Source: Desulfurivibrionaceae bacterium
GTDB lineage: Bacteria; Desulfobacterota; Desulfobulbia; Desulfobulbales; UBA5123
NCBI GenBank assembly: GCA_030145325.1
Contig: JAQYVW010000036.1
Span: 1 to 32,410 of the forward strand
Direction of reading: 5' to 3'
Length of the DNA stretch: 32,410 bases
Shown here: piece after piece, positions 24,109 through 31,302 of the stretch
Numbering within the stretch: the first letter of the stretch is position 1
How the letters are laid out: each line of letters starts with the position of its first letter
Translations under genes and position numbers: made by a program
Notes under the pieces: model-generated
What the model saw: only the letters and a program-made list of their open reading frames with translations
Told to the model about the DNA's origin: nothing
Database searches by the model: none

Positions 24109-24878
24109 AGTGTCTGGGTTTGATACTCCTTGGGAACGAAAATAGCATCAAGGCGGCTACGCAGCGAAGATGCGTCGAGGTCGGTGGTGATGGCTCCGTG
24201 TTGTACCAGAGAGATTTGTCGGGTTTCTTCGGAAACAACGATGATGATGGCGTCGGTCTCCTCGGAAAGGCCGATGGCAGCCCGGTGTCTGGTGCCCAGG
24301 CGTTTACTGATGTAAGGGTTCTTGGTCAGGGGCAAAACACAACCAGCGGTGAGGATGCGGCCTCGGCGGATAACGACGCCACCGTCATGAAGGGGAGATT
24401 CGGTATGAAAGATGCTGAGCAGCAGCTCCTTGCTGGTATGGGCATCAATGGTCTGTGATGATTCGATATAGTCTTTGAGTCCGGTTTCACGCTCGATGAC
24501 GATGAGGGCGCCGATCTTGCGAGCTGAAAGTCTTTTCGCAGCCATGACTATTTCATCAAGGGCGTGAACGGTGTCTTCGTGGCTTTTGACGAAAGGTGTT
24601 TGTTGGCCAACTTGGGTAAGGGCGCGGCGGATGTCGCGCTGGAAAATAATAATGATGATCAGGAAGATGGAGCTTAAGAAGGTGCCAAGGAGCCAGTAGA
24701 GAGTAAGGAACTCAAGCTCTCGGGCGCCGAAATAAACGACAATGAGAACAGCAATGCCCACAAGCATCTGCACGGCGCGAGTGCCGCGGATGAGGAGAAT
24801 GATTCGATAGATAAGATATGAAACGATAAGGATGTCGCATACATCTTGCCATCGTAAGGCGCTGATAATGTCCTGCAT
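24084..24878 (-). CDS. cdaA: diadenylate cyclase CdaA
   Basis: CdaA makes cyclic di-AMP from two ATP at the inner membrane. The 264-residue product has three N-terminal membrane helices (about 13-30, 36-52, 58-80) and a DAC domain. Motifs are SPLHDGGVVIRRGRI (residues 162 on) and LGTRHRAAIGLSEE (195 on). RHR is canonical. The other signature reads DGG where the best-studied enzymes have DGA; activity is expected, as the change is small, but that is inference. It is the first gene of its operon. A weak promoter is proposed at 24982-24954. No clear ribosome site precedes the ATG. Confidence 0.93.
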   Translation of the reverse strand: MQDIISALRWQDVCDILIVSYLIYRIILLIRGTRAVQMLVGIAVLIVVYFGARELEFLTLYWLLGTFLSSIFLIIIIIFQRDIRRALTQVGQQTPFVKSHEDTVHALDEIVMAAKRLSARKIGALIVIERETGLKDYIESSQTIDAHTSKELLLSIFHTESPLHDGGVVIRRGRILTAGCVLPLTKNPYISKRLGTRHRAAIGLSEETDAIIIVVSEETRQISLVQHGAITTDLDASSLRSRLDAIFVPKEYQTQTLWKNWLNK

Positions 24879-24953
24879 AGGTCGTTAACTGTGTGCGGGG
24901 GTGGTCGCCGCTGCGGAATTAGTGTGAAATCGGTTTCATAAACGATATCCTTA

Positions 24954-24982
24954 AATAAAACAGGTATAGGACTCTTGGGCAA
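24954..24982 (-). promoter_or_regulatory. candidate promoter for cdaA-cdaR-glmM-tlyA
   Basis: On the minus strand TTGCCC (24982-24977) and TTTATT (24959-24954) are 17 bases apart, about 75 bases before cdaA. The boxes are imperfect. The rest of the gap 24879-25284 holds palindrome copy 3 and the rpsT promoter. Confidence 0.35.
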
Positions 24983-25046
24983 GGGAAACTGCGTAGGAAG
25001 CTTAAAAAAAAGTTAAAAGGGGTGGGGTCTCAATTATTGAATAAAT

Positions 25047-25100
25047 GTAACTGCTCACAGGGTAGCGACTTTATTTCCTCGATACCCCGTGAGCAGTTAC
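25047..25100. repeat. copy 3 of the dispersed palindrome family (best preserved)
   Basis: A 54-base hairpin: GTAACTGCTCACAGGGTA on the left and TACCCCGTGAGCAGTTAC on the right pair over 18 bases with one mismatch, around an 18-base loop GCGACTTTATTTCCTCGA. It lies between the divergent cdaA and rpsT promoters. It lacks a U-run, so it is not a terminator. Confidence 0.85.
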
Positions 25101-25130
25101 GATTAAATAAGAATTCGTTGGGCTTGAAGC

Positions 25131-25159
25131 TTGACATCATTGTTCTTTTGGTGTAATTT
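25131..25159 (+). promoter_or_regulatory. promoter of rpsT
   Basis: TTGACA (25131-25136), a 17-base spacer and TAATTT (25154-25159) make a near-consensus sigma70 promoter. It leaves a leader of about 118 bases before rpsT that contains a small CCGAC/GTCGG hairpin. Confidence 0.75.
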
Positions 25160-25284
25160 CTTCTAGTTTTCCAACGGCAAGATGTTCCTTGGCGTGAGTT
25201 AATTTATGGCCCTAATAATTTTGTCCGACGTGGTGTCGGGGCGAAATATAATGAATTCAGTATTTTAAGTTTAGGAGAGTAGTC

Positions 25285-25560
25285 TTGGCAAATCATAAGT
25301 CAGCAATGAAACGGAATCGGCAGAACCATATCCGTCGTGAGCGCAATCGTGCCAATAAGACCCGGATTCGCACCGTGGTTAGAGCGGTTGATGAAGCAAT
25401 TGGCGAAAATGCCGTTGATAAGGCTCAGGCCGCTTTACTTGCTGCTATTCCGGTGATCAGCCGGGCAGCTATGAAGGGCGCGATCCACAAAAAGAATGCT
25501 TCTCGTAAGGTTTCCAGACTGACTCGGCGGGTTAATGCCTTTGTTCAGGCCAACGCATAG
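25285..25560 (+). CDS. rpsT: 30S ribosomal protein S20
   Basis: S20 binds 16S rRNA during early assembly of the small subunit. The 91-residue, strongly basic protein is entirely typical: ANHKSAMKRNRQNHIRRERN at the start, KAQAALLAAIPVISRAAMKGAIHKKNASRKVSRLTRRVN towards the end. It starts with TTG seven bases after AGGAG. Escherichia coli rpsT also uses UUG, where the weak start is tied to autoregulation; the same may hold here. It lies directly upstream of the trp leader. Confidence 0.97.
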   Translation: MANHKSAMKRNRQNHIRRERNRANKTRIRTVVRAVDEAIGENAVDKAQAALLAAIPVISRAAMKGAIHKKNASRKVSRLTRRVNAFVQANA

Positions 25561-25569
25561 TTCTAAATT
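25541..25569 (+). promoter_or_regulatory. candidate trp operon promoter inside the rpsT 3' end
   Basis: TTGTTC (25541-25546), 17 bases and TAAATT (25564-25569) lie just before the trp leader. Transcripts would begin near 25576, within a 9-bp hairpin (GGTGGTGCG 25572-25580, CGCGTCACC 25591-25599). That hairpin has no U-run, so readthrough from rpsT is also possible. Confidence 0.4.
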
Positions 25570-25620
25570 ATGGTGGTGCGTTGATTATTCCGCGTCACCG
25601 TCAGTAGCCTAGGTGGGAGT

Positions 25621-25692
25621 ATGAACCGTCTTTACAGCATGATGACCACCTGTGTTGGTTGGTGGCTTCGTCAACAGTGTATCCCATGGTAA
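25621..25692 (+). CDS. trpL: trp operon leader peptide
   Basis: This 23-residue open frame begins MNRLYSMMTTCVGWW and ends QCIPW before TAA. Its translation is preceded by AGGTGGGAG. Trp codons are in tandem at 25660-25665 and again as the last codon (25687-25689). Three Trp in 23 residues, next to a rho-independent terminator and before trpE, is the signature of a ribosome-mediated attenuation peptide. The internal ATG pair at codons 7-8 could also be used. The peptide itself is not expected to have another function. Confidence 0.88.
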   Translation: MNRLYSMMTTCVGWWLRQQCIPW

Positions 25693-25793
25693 TGGGCGCA
25701 TTTGTATGCTGAAGCGGCGGGATGATACCACTTACGTATGAACGCACTTTAAGAAAAGCCATGGGAGCCGAAAGGTTCCGTGGCTTTTTTTTT
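25682..25793 (+). promoter_or_regulatory. trp attenuator: antiterminator and rho-independent terminator
   Basis: Terminator: AAAGCCATGGGAGCC (25755-25769), loop GAAA, GGTTCCGTGGCTTT (25774-25787), with nine T at 25785-25793. Antiterminator: TCCCATGG (25682-25689), the last codons of trpL, is exactly complementary to CCATGGGA (25759-25766) in the left arm of the terminator. A ribosome stalled at the Trp pair (25660-25665) leaves 25682-25689 free, which favours readthrough. A ribosome that reaches the stop codon at 25690 covers it, so the terminator forms. A local hairpin CCCAT-GGTA-ATGGG (25683-25696) also competes. Confidence 0.85.
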
Positions 25794-25854
25794 GTCCGGC
25801 GGCGGTGAGAGCTTATCTGCCCGGATGAATTTGTTTCTTGTCGAGGAATTACTT

Positions 25855-27333
25855 ATGCACCATCCTGATATTGACCAGTTCAGGGAGTTTGCCTCATCTG
25901 CGGGCCTGATTCCGGTGTGTCGAGAGATCATTGCCGACCTGGATACGCCGCTCACTGTTTTTGCCAAGGTGGCCGGTGATGAATCCCACGCTTTCCTGTT
26001 TGAAAGTCTGGAAGGTGGGGAGAAATGGGGGCAGTACTCTTTTATCGGTCTTAATCCCATTACCATCTTCGAAAGTCGTGGCCAGAGCATTACCCTGCGC
26101 CGGGGGGAAGAGGTTACGGAGCAAGAAGGCAATCCCATTGAGGCGTTGCAGGATTTGCTGGCCTCTTTTGCGCCTTGTGCAGTGGCTGACTCACTGCCTC
26201 GCTTCTTCGGCGGCGCGGTGGGCTATATGGGTTATGATATGGTTCGGTTCATGGAACGGTTGCCGGAGAAAAATCCGCCCTTGGCGGAGTTCCCGGATAG
26301 CCAGTTTATGATTCCGCGCACAGTTCTCATCTATGATAGCCTTAAGCAGACCTTGACCATTGTTGAATGCGTGGTGGTCGGTGAGCAAAATGATCCTGAT
26401 GAACTGTACCGAGAGGCGCAGGCGCGCATTGATCAGGTGGTTGCCCGTTTACGGCAACCTTTGCCAGCAGCCATTGCTGCGCACCATGCCAAACCGCCCC
26501 ATACCTTTACATCCAATATGGAGCGGGATGAATTTCACGGAATGGTCAACCGGGCCAAGGAGTACATCCTGGCCGGGGATATTATTCAGGTGGTGTTGTC
26601 GCAACGGTTTCATACCACCACCGAGATGGAGCCCTTTACCCTTTATCGAGCCTTGCGGCATATCAATCCCAGTCCGTACCTCTTTTACTTGAAGCTTGGT
26701 GAGGTGGTGCAGATCGGCTCTTCGCCGGAGATTTTGGTGCGGCTGGAGGATGAGGATATAGAATTGCGCCCCATTGCCGGAACTCGCCGTCGGGGCGAAA
26801 CCGTGGCCGATGATCAGGCTCTGGCTGAGGAATTGCTGGCCGATCCCAAGGAGCGGGCCGAGCATTTGATGCTGGTGGATTTGGGCCGGAACGATGCCGG
26901 ACGGGTGGCTGAATACGGGTCTGTGGAGGTTCGGGATCTCTTGGTGGTGGAGCGTTACAGTCATGTGATGCATATCGTTTCCGGGGTGCATGGCAAGCTT
27001 GCTGCCGGTAAGAATCAGTTCGATGTCCTTAACGCCTGTTTTCCCGCTGGGACGGTGAGTGGAGCCCCCAAGATTCGCGCCATGGAGATCATCGAGGAGT
27101 TGGAGCCGGAGCGACGTGGTCCTTATGCCGGGGCGGTGGGTTATTTTAGTTTTTCCGGCAATATGGATATCTGTATCACCATTCGGACCTTTGTCATGCA
27201 TGGTAAGAATTTATGGATTCAGGCTGGGGCAGGGATTGTTGCTGACTCGGATCCGGAAATGGAGTTTCAGGAAACCATCAACAAGGCGCAGGGGTTACGG
27301 CGTGCTGTTGAATTGGTGGAAGAAGGATTTTGA
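25855..27333 (+). CDS. trpE: anthranilate synthase component I
   Basis: TrpE converts chorismate to anthranilate using ammonia supplied by TrpG, the first step of tryptophan synthesis. The 492 residues show the feedback segment FLFESLEGGEKWGQYSFIG, then GAVGYMGYDMVRFMERLP, VDLGRNDAGRV, PAGTVSGAPKIRAMEIIEEL, YAGAVGYFSFSGNMDICITIRT and AGAGIVADSDPEMEFQETINKA. The start is placed at ATG 25855, because GAGGAATTACTT stands before it. The longer frame from 25780 would be translated out of the attenuator stem and is rejected. The usual LLES inhibitor motif reads LFES. Confidence 0.96.
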   Translation: MHHPDIDQFREFASSAGLIPVCREIIADLDTPLTVFAKVAGDESHAFLFESLEGGEKWGQYSFIGLNPITIFESRGQSITLRRGEEVTEQEGNPIEALQDLLASFAPCAVADSLPRFFGGAVGYMGYDMVRFMERLPEKNPPLAEFPDSQFMIPRTVLIYDSLKQTLTIVECVVVGEQNDPDELYREAQARIDQVVARLRQPLPAAIAAHHAKPPHTFTSNMERDEFHGMVNRAKEYILAGDIIQVVLSQRFHTTTEMEPFTLYRALRHINPSPYLFYLKLGEVVQIGSSPEILVRLEDEDIELRPIAGTRRRGETVADDQALAEELLADPKERAEHLMLVDLGRNDAGRVAEYGSVEVRDLLVVERYSHVMHIVSGVHGKLAAGKNQFDVLNACFPAGTVSGAPKIRAMEIIEELEPERRGPYAGAVGYFSFSGNMDICITIRTFVMHGKNLWIQAGAGIVADSDPEMEFQETINKAQGLRRAVELVEEGF

Positions 27334-27337
27334 AGAC

Positions 27338-27486
27338 AGTTTTAACTGAAAACCGTTTTAAGTTGTTAAGTTTTAAGTGAAAAAATATCGGTGGTTGATG
27401 GTGGTTTTTTGCGGGTAGGACTGCTGCAAGGATTACTGAAGCTATAAGTTGTCGAGCTAAAAACTTAAAACATAAAACTTAAAACT
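27338..27486. repeat. AT-rich inverted repeat between trpE and trpG
   Basis: Left arm bases such as TTTTAAGTTGTTAAGTTTTA (27357-27376) and right arm bases such as ACTTAAAACATAAAACTTAA (27463-27482) are near-complementary. The outer ends CAGTTTTAA (27338) and TTAAAACTG (27478) pair exactly. The arms are built of repeated ACTTAAA units. The 181-base gap it fills is the only large one between trpE and trpD. Confidence 0.6.
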
Positions 27487-27514
27487 GAATCCGTTGTACT
27501 TGTGGATATTCCCC

Positions 27515-28102
27515 ATGCTTGTTGTTATCGATAACTACGATTCGTTTACTTATAATATTGTGCAAACCCTGGGCGGTCTCGGTGCCGAGATGAAGGTGTT
27601 CCGTAACGATGAGGTGACGGTGGATTTTATTGCCTCCCTCAATCCCGACCGGTTGTTGGTTTCGCCTGGCCCCTGTACGCCTGCCAAGGCGGGGATTTCC
27701 ATTGAGGCCATTCGTTACTTTGCGGGCAAGATTCCCATCCTTGGCGTCTGTCTCGGACATCAATCGTTGGGAGAGGCGTTTGGTGGTAAAACCGTCCGCG
27801 CTGGTCGTTTGATGCATGGTAAGACCAGTCCGGTTAATCATGATGGGAGGGGGGTGTTCAGCGGTCTGCCCAGCCCCTTTGCTGCCATGCGCTATCATTC
27901 GCTGGTGGTCAGCGAGGAGGAGTTGCCCGAGTGTTTGGAGGTAAGCGCGCGAACTGACCAGGATGAGTTGATGGGGCTTCGCCACCGCACCTTGCCGGTG
28001 GAGGGGGTGCAGTTTCATCCTGAGTCAATCATGACCCCGGACGGGGTGGCCCTGCTCAAAAACTTTATCGATCCCAATTATCCCAACATGTTGCGGAAAT
28101 AG
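27515..28102 (+). CDS. trpG: anthranilate synthase component II (glutamine amidotransferase)
   Basis: TrpG hydrolyses glutamine and channels ammonia to TrpE. Some organisms use the same subunit for p-aminobenzoate (PabA). The 195 residues contain [17 protein letters not shown] at the start, the oxyanion strand VSPGPCTP, the nucleophile Cys79 in [22 protein letters not shown], and the catalytic FHPESI near the end. The start ATG is chosen to match the family; no strong ribosome site is seen, only GGA at 27503. Its position between trpE and trpD supports the tryptophan role. Confidence 0.93.
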   Translation: MLVVIDNYDSFTYNIVQTLGGLGAEMKVFRNDEVTVDFIASLNPDRLLVSPGPCTPAKAGISIEAIRYFAGKIPILGVCLGHQSLGEAFGGKTVRAGRLMHGKTSPVNHDGRGVFSGLPSPFAAMRYHSLVVSEEELPECLEVSARTDQDELMGLRHRTLPVEGVQFHPESIMTPDGVALLKNFIDPNYPNMLRK

Positions 28103-28121
28103 TACCAGGAGGCTGTGGACA

Positions 28122-29135
28122 ATGATCAAGGAGGCAATCGGGAAGGTGGTGGCTGGCACTGATCTCAGCGAGGCGGAGATGGTTGCGGTCATGGATGAGA
28201 TCATGAGCGGCGAGGCCACCCCGGCGCAGATTGGCGCTTTTATTACCGCCCTGCGGCTGAAAGGTGAAACCATCGCGGAGATTGCTGGTGCGGCCACGGT
28301 GATGCGGGAAAAGGCGACTCGGGTGGAGGTTAAAACCGCCCATGGCATTTTGGTTGATACCTGCGGCACTGGCGGTGATGCTTCCGGCACCTTTAATGTT
28401 TCTACCACCGCCGCCTTTGTGGTGGCCGGGGCAGGAGTACCGGTGGCCAAACATGGCAATCGTTCTATTACCAGTAACTGTGGCAGCGCTGATGTATTGG
28501 AGGCGTTGGGTGTTGATCTGTCTCTGTCGCCGGAGCGGATCGGCAAGTGTGTAGAAGAGATCGGGATCGGTTTCATGTTTGCCCCGGCCCTGCATGGGGC
28601 CATGAAGTATGCCATCGGCCCCCGCCGTGAAATTGGCATCCGGACCGTTTTTAATATCCTTGGCCCCCTGACCAATCCGGCTGGTGCCAATGTGCAGGTG
28701 ATGGGGGTCTTTGATCCTTCTCTCACCGATACGTTGGCGGCGGTCTTGGGTAAACTTGGCTCCAAACGGGCCTTGGTTGTTTGCGGCGCTGGTGGCATGG
28801 ATGAAATGACGGTGACTGGTGAAACGCAGGTTGCTGACTGGGACGGTAGCAAGTTAACAACCTATACGGTTAAGCCTGAGGATGTAGGTCTTAAGGGAGC
28901 AACCCTTGACGAATTGCGCGGTGGCGCCACTGCTGAGGAAGCGGCGAGCCAGGTGCGGGCGATTTTGTCTGGCGAGGCTGGCCCCAAACTCGATATGGTG
29001 TTGTTGAATGCCGGGGCGGCTTTGATGGCAGCCGGTAAGGCCGATGACCTTATCGGTGGAGTTGCTTTGGCCCGTGAGGTGGTTGCCTCCGGGGCGGCGT
29101 TGGCGAAACTTGAGGCGTTAGTCGCCTTTTGCTAA
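28122..29135 (+). CDS. trpD: anthranilate phosphoribosyltransferase
   Basis: TrpD joins anthranilate and phosphoribosyl pyrophosphate. The 337 residues contain [20 protein letters not shown] (PRPP loop), [36 protein letters not shown], and [14 protein letters not shown], all canonical. AGGAGG lies nine bases before the ATG and the gene follows trpG by 19 bases. No fusion with trpG, as found in enterobacteria, is present. Confidence 0.97.
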   Translation: MIKEAIGKVVAGTDLSEAEMVAVMDEIMSGEATPAQIGAFITALRLKGETIAEIAGAATVMREKATRVEVKTAHGILVDTCGTGGDASGTFNVSTTAAFVVAGAGVPVAKHGNRSITSNCGSADVLEALGVDLSLSPERIGKCVEEIGIGFMFAPALHGAMKYAIGPRREIGIRTVFNILGPLTNPAGANVQVMGVFDPSLTDTLAAVLGKLGSKRALVVCGAGGMDEMTVTGETQVADWDGSKLTTYTVKPEDVGLKGATLDELRGGATAEEAASQVRAILSGEAGPKLDMVLLNAGAALMAAGKADDLIGGVALAREVVASGAALAKLEALVAFC

Positions 29136-29199
29136 GTTGCTTAATGATGCGGACTGAATGGATGCCCGCGTTGTACATACGATAATGGATAAATGACCG

Positions 29200-29961
29200 A
29201 TGATTCTTGATAAGATTGTTGAGCGGAAGCGTGAAGAGGTTGAACTATTGTTGAGCCGGGGGATTGAATCTCCCTCTGGCCCCATTGATCCGCCCCGTGG
29301 TTTTATCGCTGCCTTGACCGCTGTGGACCAGGTGGCGGTCATTGCCGAGGCTAAGAAGGCATCGCCATCTAAAGGGGTGATTTGCGCTGATTTTGATCCG
29401 GTGCAGATCGCGGTGGAGTATGAGCAGGCTGGTGCCCAGGCGATGTCGGTACTCACCGATGAGGATTTTTTTCAAGGCTCCCTGGCCTATATTCACCAAG
29501 TACGGCAGGCGGTGCAGCTGCCGGTGCTACGCAAGGACTTTATCATCCACGAAAAACAGATTGAGCAGGCCCGGGCCTTTGGCGCCGACGCAATCCTGTT
29601 GATCGCAGCGATTCTTGATCTGGCCCAGATCCGCGATTATCTTGACGTGGCCCATGGGTTGGGGATGGATGTGTTGGTTGAGATTCACGACGAAGCTGAG
29701 GCTGAGATGGCGGTGGCGGCGGGGAGTCGGCTGATCGGGGTTAATAACCGAAATCTTCGCGATTTCAGTGTTGATCTTGATACCACCTTTAGGTTGCAGA
29801 AATTGCTGCCGCCGGAGATTCCGTTGGTCAGTGAGTCTGGTATTCGTGACCATCATGATATGCGCCGTCTGGCCGAGAATGGCGTGCGCGCCGCTCTGAT
29901 TGGTGAAACCCTGATGCGGGCTGGTGATCGAGTGGCGGGATTGCAGGCTTTACGTCGTTGA
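29200..29961 (+). CDS. trpC: indole-3-glycerol phosphate synthase
   Basis: TrpC closes the indole ring of carboxyphenylamino-deoxyribulose phosphate with loss of CO2 and water. The 253-residue TIM barrel shows VIAEAKKASPSKGVI (catalytic Lys), SVLTDEDFFQGS, PVLRKDFIIHEKQIEQA, ILLIAAIL, VEIHDEAE, LIGVNNRNLRDFSVD and VSESGI. It stands alone rather than fused to trpF. A 64-base gap separates it from trpD and contains nothing notable. Confidence 0.97.
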   Translation: MILDKIVERKREEVELLLSRGIESPSGPIDPPRGFIAALTAVDQVAVIAEAKKASPSKGVICADFDPVQIAVEYEQAGAQAMSVLTDEDFFQGSLAYIHQVRQAVQLPVLRKDFIIHEKQIEQARAFGADAILLIAAILDLAQIRDYLDVAHGLGMDVLVEIHDEAEAEMAVAAGSRLIGVNNRNLRDFSVDLDTTFRLQKLLPPEIPLVSESGIRDHHDMRRLAENGVRAALIGETLMRAGDRVAGLQALRR

Positions 29962-30029
29962 TATCTCATTAAATCATATAGTTGTGTGCAATCTTTGATC
30001 GTTAATTGTAATTCGCAAGGAGAATCAAG

Positions 30030-30686
30030 ATGACCGCAAGAACGCGGATCAAGGTCTGCGGGATGACCGATATGGCTGAGGCCAATGGTTTGGTTGCCGC
30101 CGGTGTGGATGCTTTGGGGTTTATCTTTGTTGAGGCTAGCCCCAGGAATATAAATCCGGAAAAGGCCCGCAAGCTTGTTGCTGCCTTGCCACCCTTTGTT
30201 GACGCGGTGGGTGTTTTTGTTGATCAGGATCTTGAGGTGGTCAACGAAATTGCCGAGTATTGCGGCTTGACCATGGTTCAGTTGCATGGTGCTGAGTCTC
30301 CGCAATACTGTGAAGCGGTTGATGTCAGGGTTGTAAAAACATTTAGTATTCGTTCGGATGCCGAGGTTTGTGAAACCAACCCCTATTTTGATCCTTATCT
30401 GGAGGTGGTATCCGGGATTCTATTAGATACCTTTCATGAAAAGTTGGCGGGTGGCTCTGGTCAGACCTTTGATTGGGAGTTGACCAAGAAATGTCACCCG
30501 ACGGTGCCACTGATTTTGGCCGGAGGACTCAACCCTGAAAATATTGCTGATGCGATTCGGCAGGTGCGGCCCTTTGCCGTGGATGTAAATTCTGGGGTGG
30601 AAACCTCTCCCGGGGTGAAGGATATCGGGGCTGTTGAGCGGTTAGTGGAAAGCATGCGGGCCACGGATAGAGAGATTTACGGTTAA
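30030..30686 (+). CDS. trpF: phosphoribosylanthranilate isomerase
   Basis: TrpF converts phosphoribosylanthranilate to the deoxyribulose phosphate used by TrpC. The 218-residue barrel has the catalytic Cys in IKVCGMTD, DALGFIFVEASPRNI, VGVFVDQ, VQLHG, ILLDTFHEKLAGGSGQTFDW (catalytic Asp), LILAGGLNPENI and VDVNSGVETSPGVKD. AAGGAG stands seven bases before the ATG. A 12-bp palindrome ACGGTTAACCGT (30679-30690) covers its stop. It is the last trp gene in the window. Confidence 0.97.
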   Translation: MTARTRIKVCGMTDMAEANGLVAAGVDALGFIFVEASPRNINPEKARKLVAALPPFVDAVGVFVDQDLEVVNEIAEYCGLTMVQLHGAESPQYCEAVDVRVVKTFSIRSDAEVCETNPYFDPYLEVVSGILLDTFHEKLAGGSGQTFDWELTKKCHPTVPLILAGGLNPENIADAIRQVRPFAVDVNSGVETSPGVKDIGAVERLVESMRATDREIYG

Positions 30687-31302
30687 CCGTATCTTGGTTA
30701 GCCCGTTGTTATCGGTCGTTATTTTGGAAGAGCAGGTAGCGGTGGTGGAGACCTCTCCTTGTATCCCCGTCCGGAAGCCTGGGATGGCATGGTGCCGTTG
30801 CCTTGATACCGGGGTGTGAAGATCATCCGACAAGGTACCGACTTGGGAGAAAACCATGGGGCCGACTCCTTTCTAATCACCTCAATCCATCTTCTTTCAC
30901 CCTTGGCTAGGGGGGGGATCACTACAAGTAGTAGTGACGATTTTATACCTGCTGCAATCAGATGTGGCTCATAATCATGGGTCGCAACAGTATTGATTTT
31001 GTCTATATCCTTTTTGCCAAGTTCCCTTTTTCCATGTGATCAGGATGGCAAAAAACTTCCTCTCTCGTAATCTTGAGTCTTGATATTACTTTTAATCCGG
31101 ATGACTTCCGGGATTCCATACTAAACTAATCATCCCTTTTGGCCTGCAACTACCGTCGGAATTGATTTCTTACGTTTTGCATAGCAGAATGTTCATGAGG
31201 TGAAAAGTTGTGGGTTATGCTGCAACCGATTACAGTAACAATTCCCATGAAATTATGCTTACCCTCTTGATTCTAGAACATAAACTGCAAAGGATTGCCC
31301 AC
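30687..31302. other. gene-free stretch where trpB/trpA might be expected
   Basis: No frame here shows a recognised protein, an RNA gene, or a fragment of trpB or trpA. A hairpin TCACTAC-AAGTA-GTAGTGA lies near 30920-30940, without a U-run. Bases 30740-30900 are GC-richer than the rest and open on both strands over short spans (for example KPWGRLLSNHLNPSSF on the plus strand), which could be degraded coding sequence. The remainder is AT-rich and probably includes the promoter of the lipoprotein gene. Confidence 0.4.

Noticed and set aside
25561-25795. 6S RNA or SRP RNA between rpsT and trpE
   Set aside because: The structured region is better explained by the trp leader peptide and attenuator, and signature loops of 6S and SRP RNA are absent.
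25780-25854. Longer N-terminus for trpE starting at 25780
   Set aside because: These codons lie in the attenuator terminator and its U-run. The ATG at 25855 has its own ribosome site and fits family length.
30687-30950. Group II intron or reverse transcriptase remnant after trpF
   Set aside because: Some short translated stretches looked suggestive, but no reverse transcriptase motif or intron domain V can be identified.
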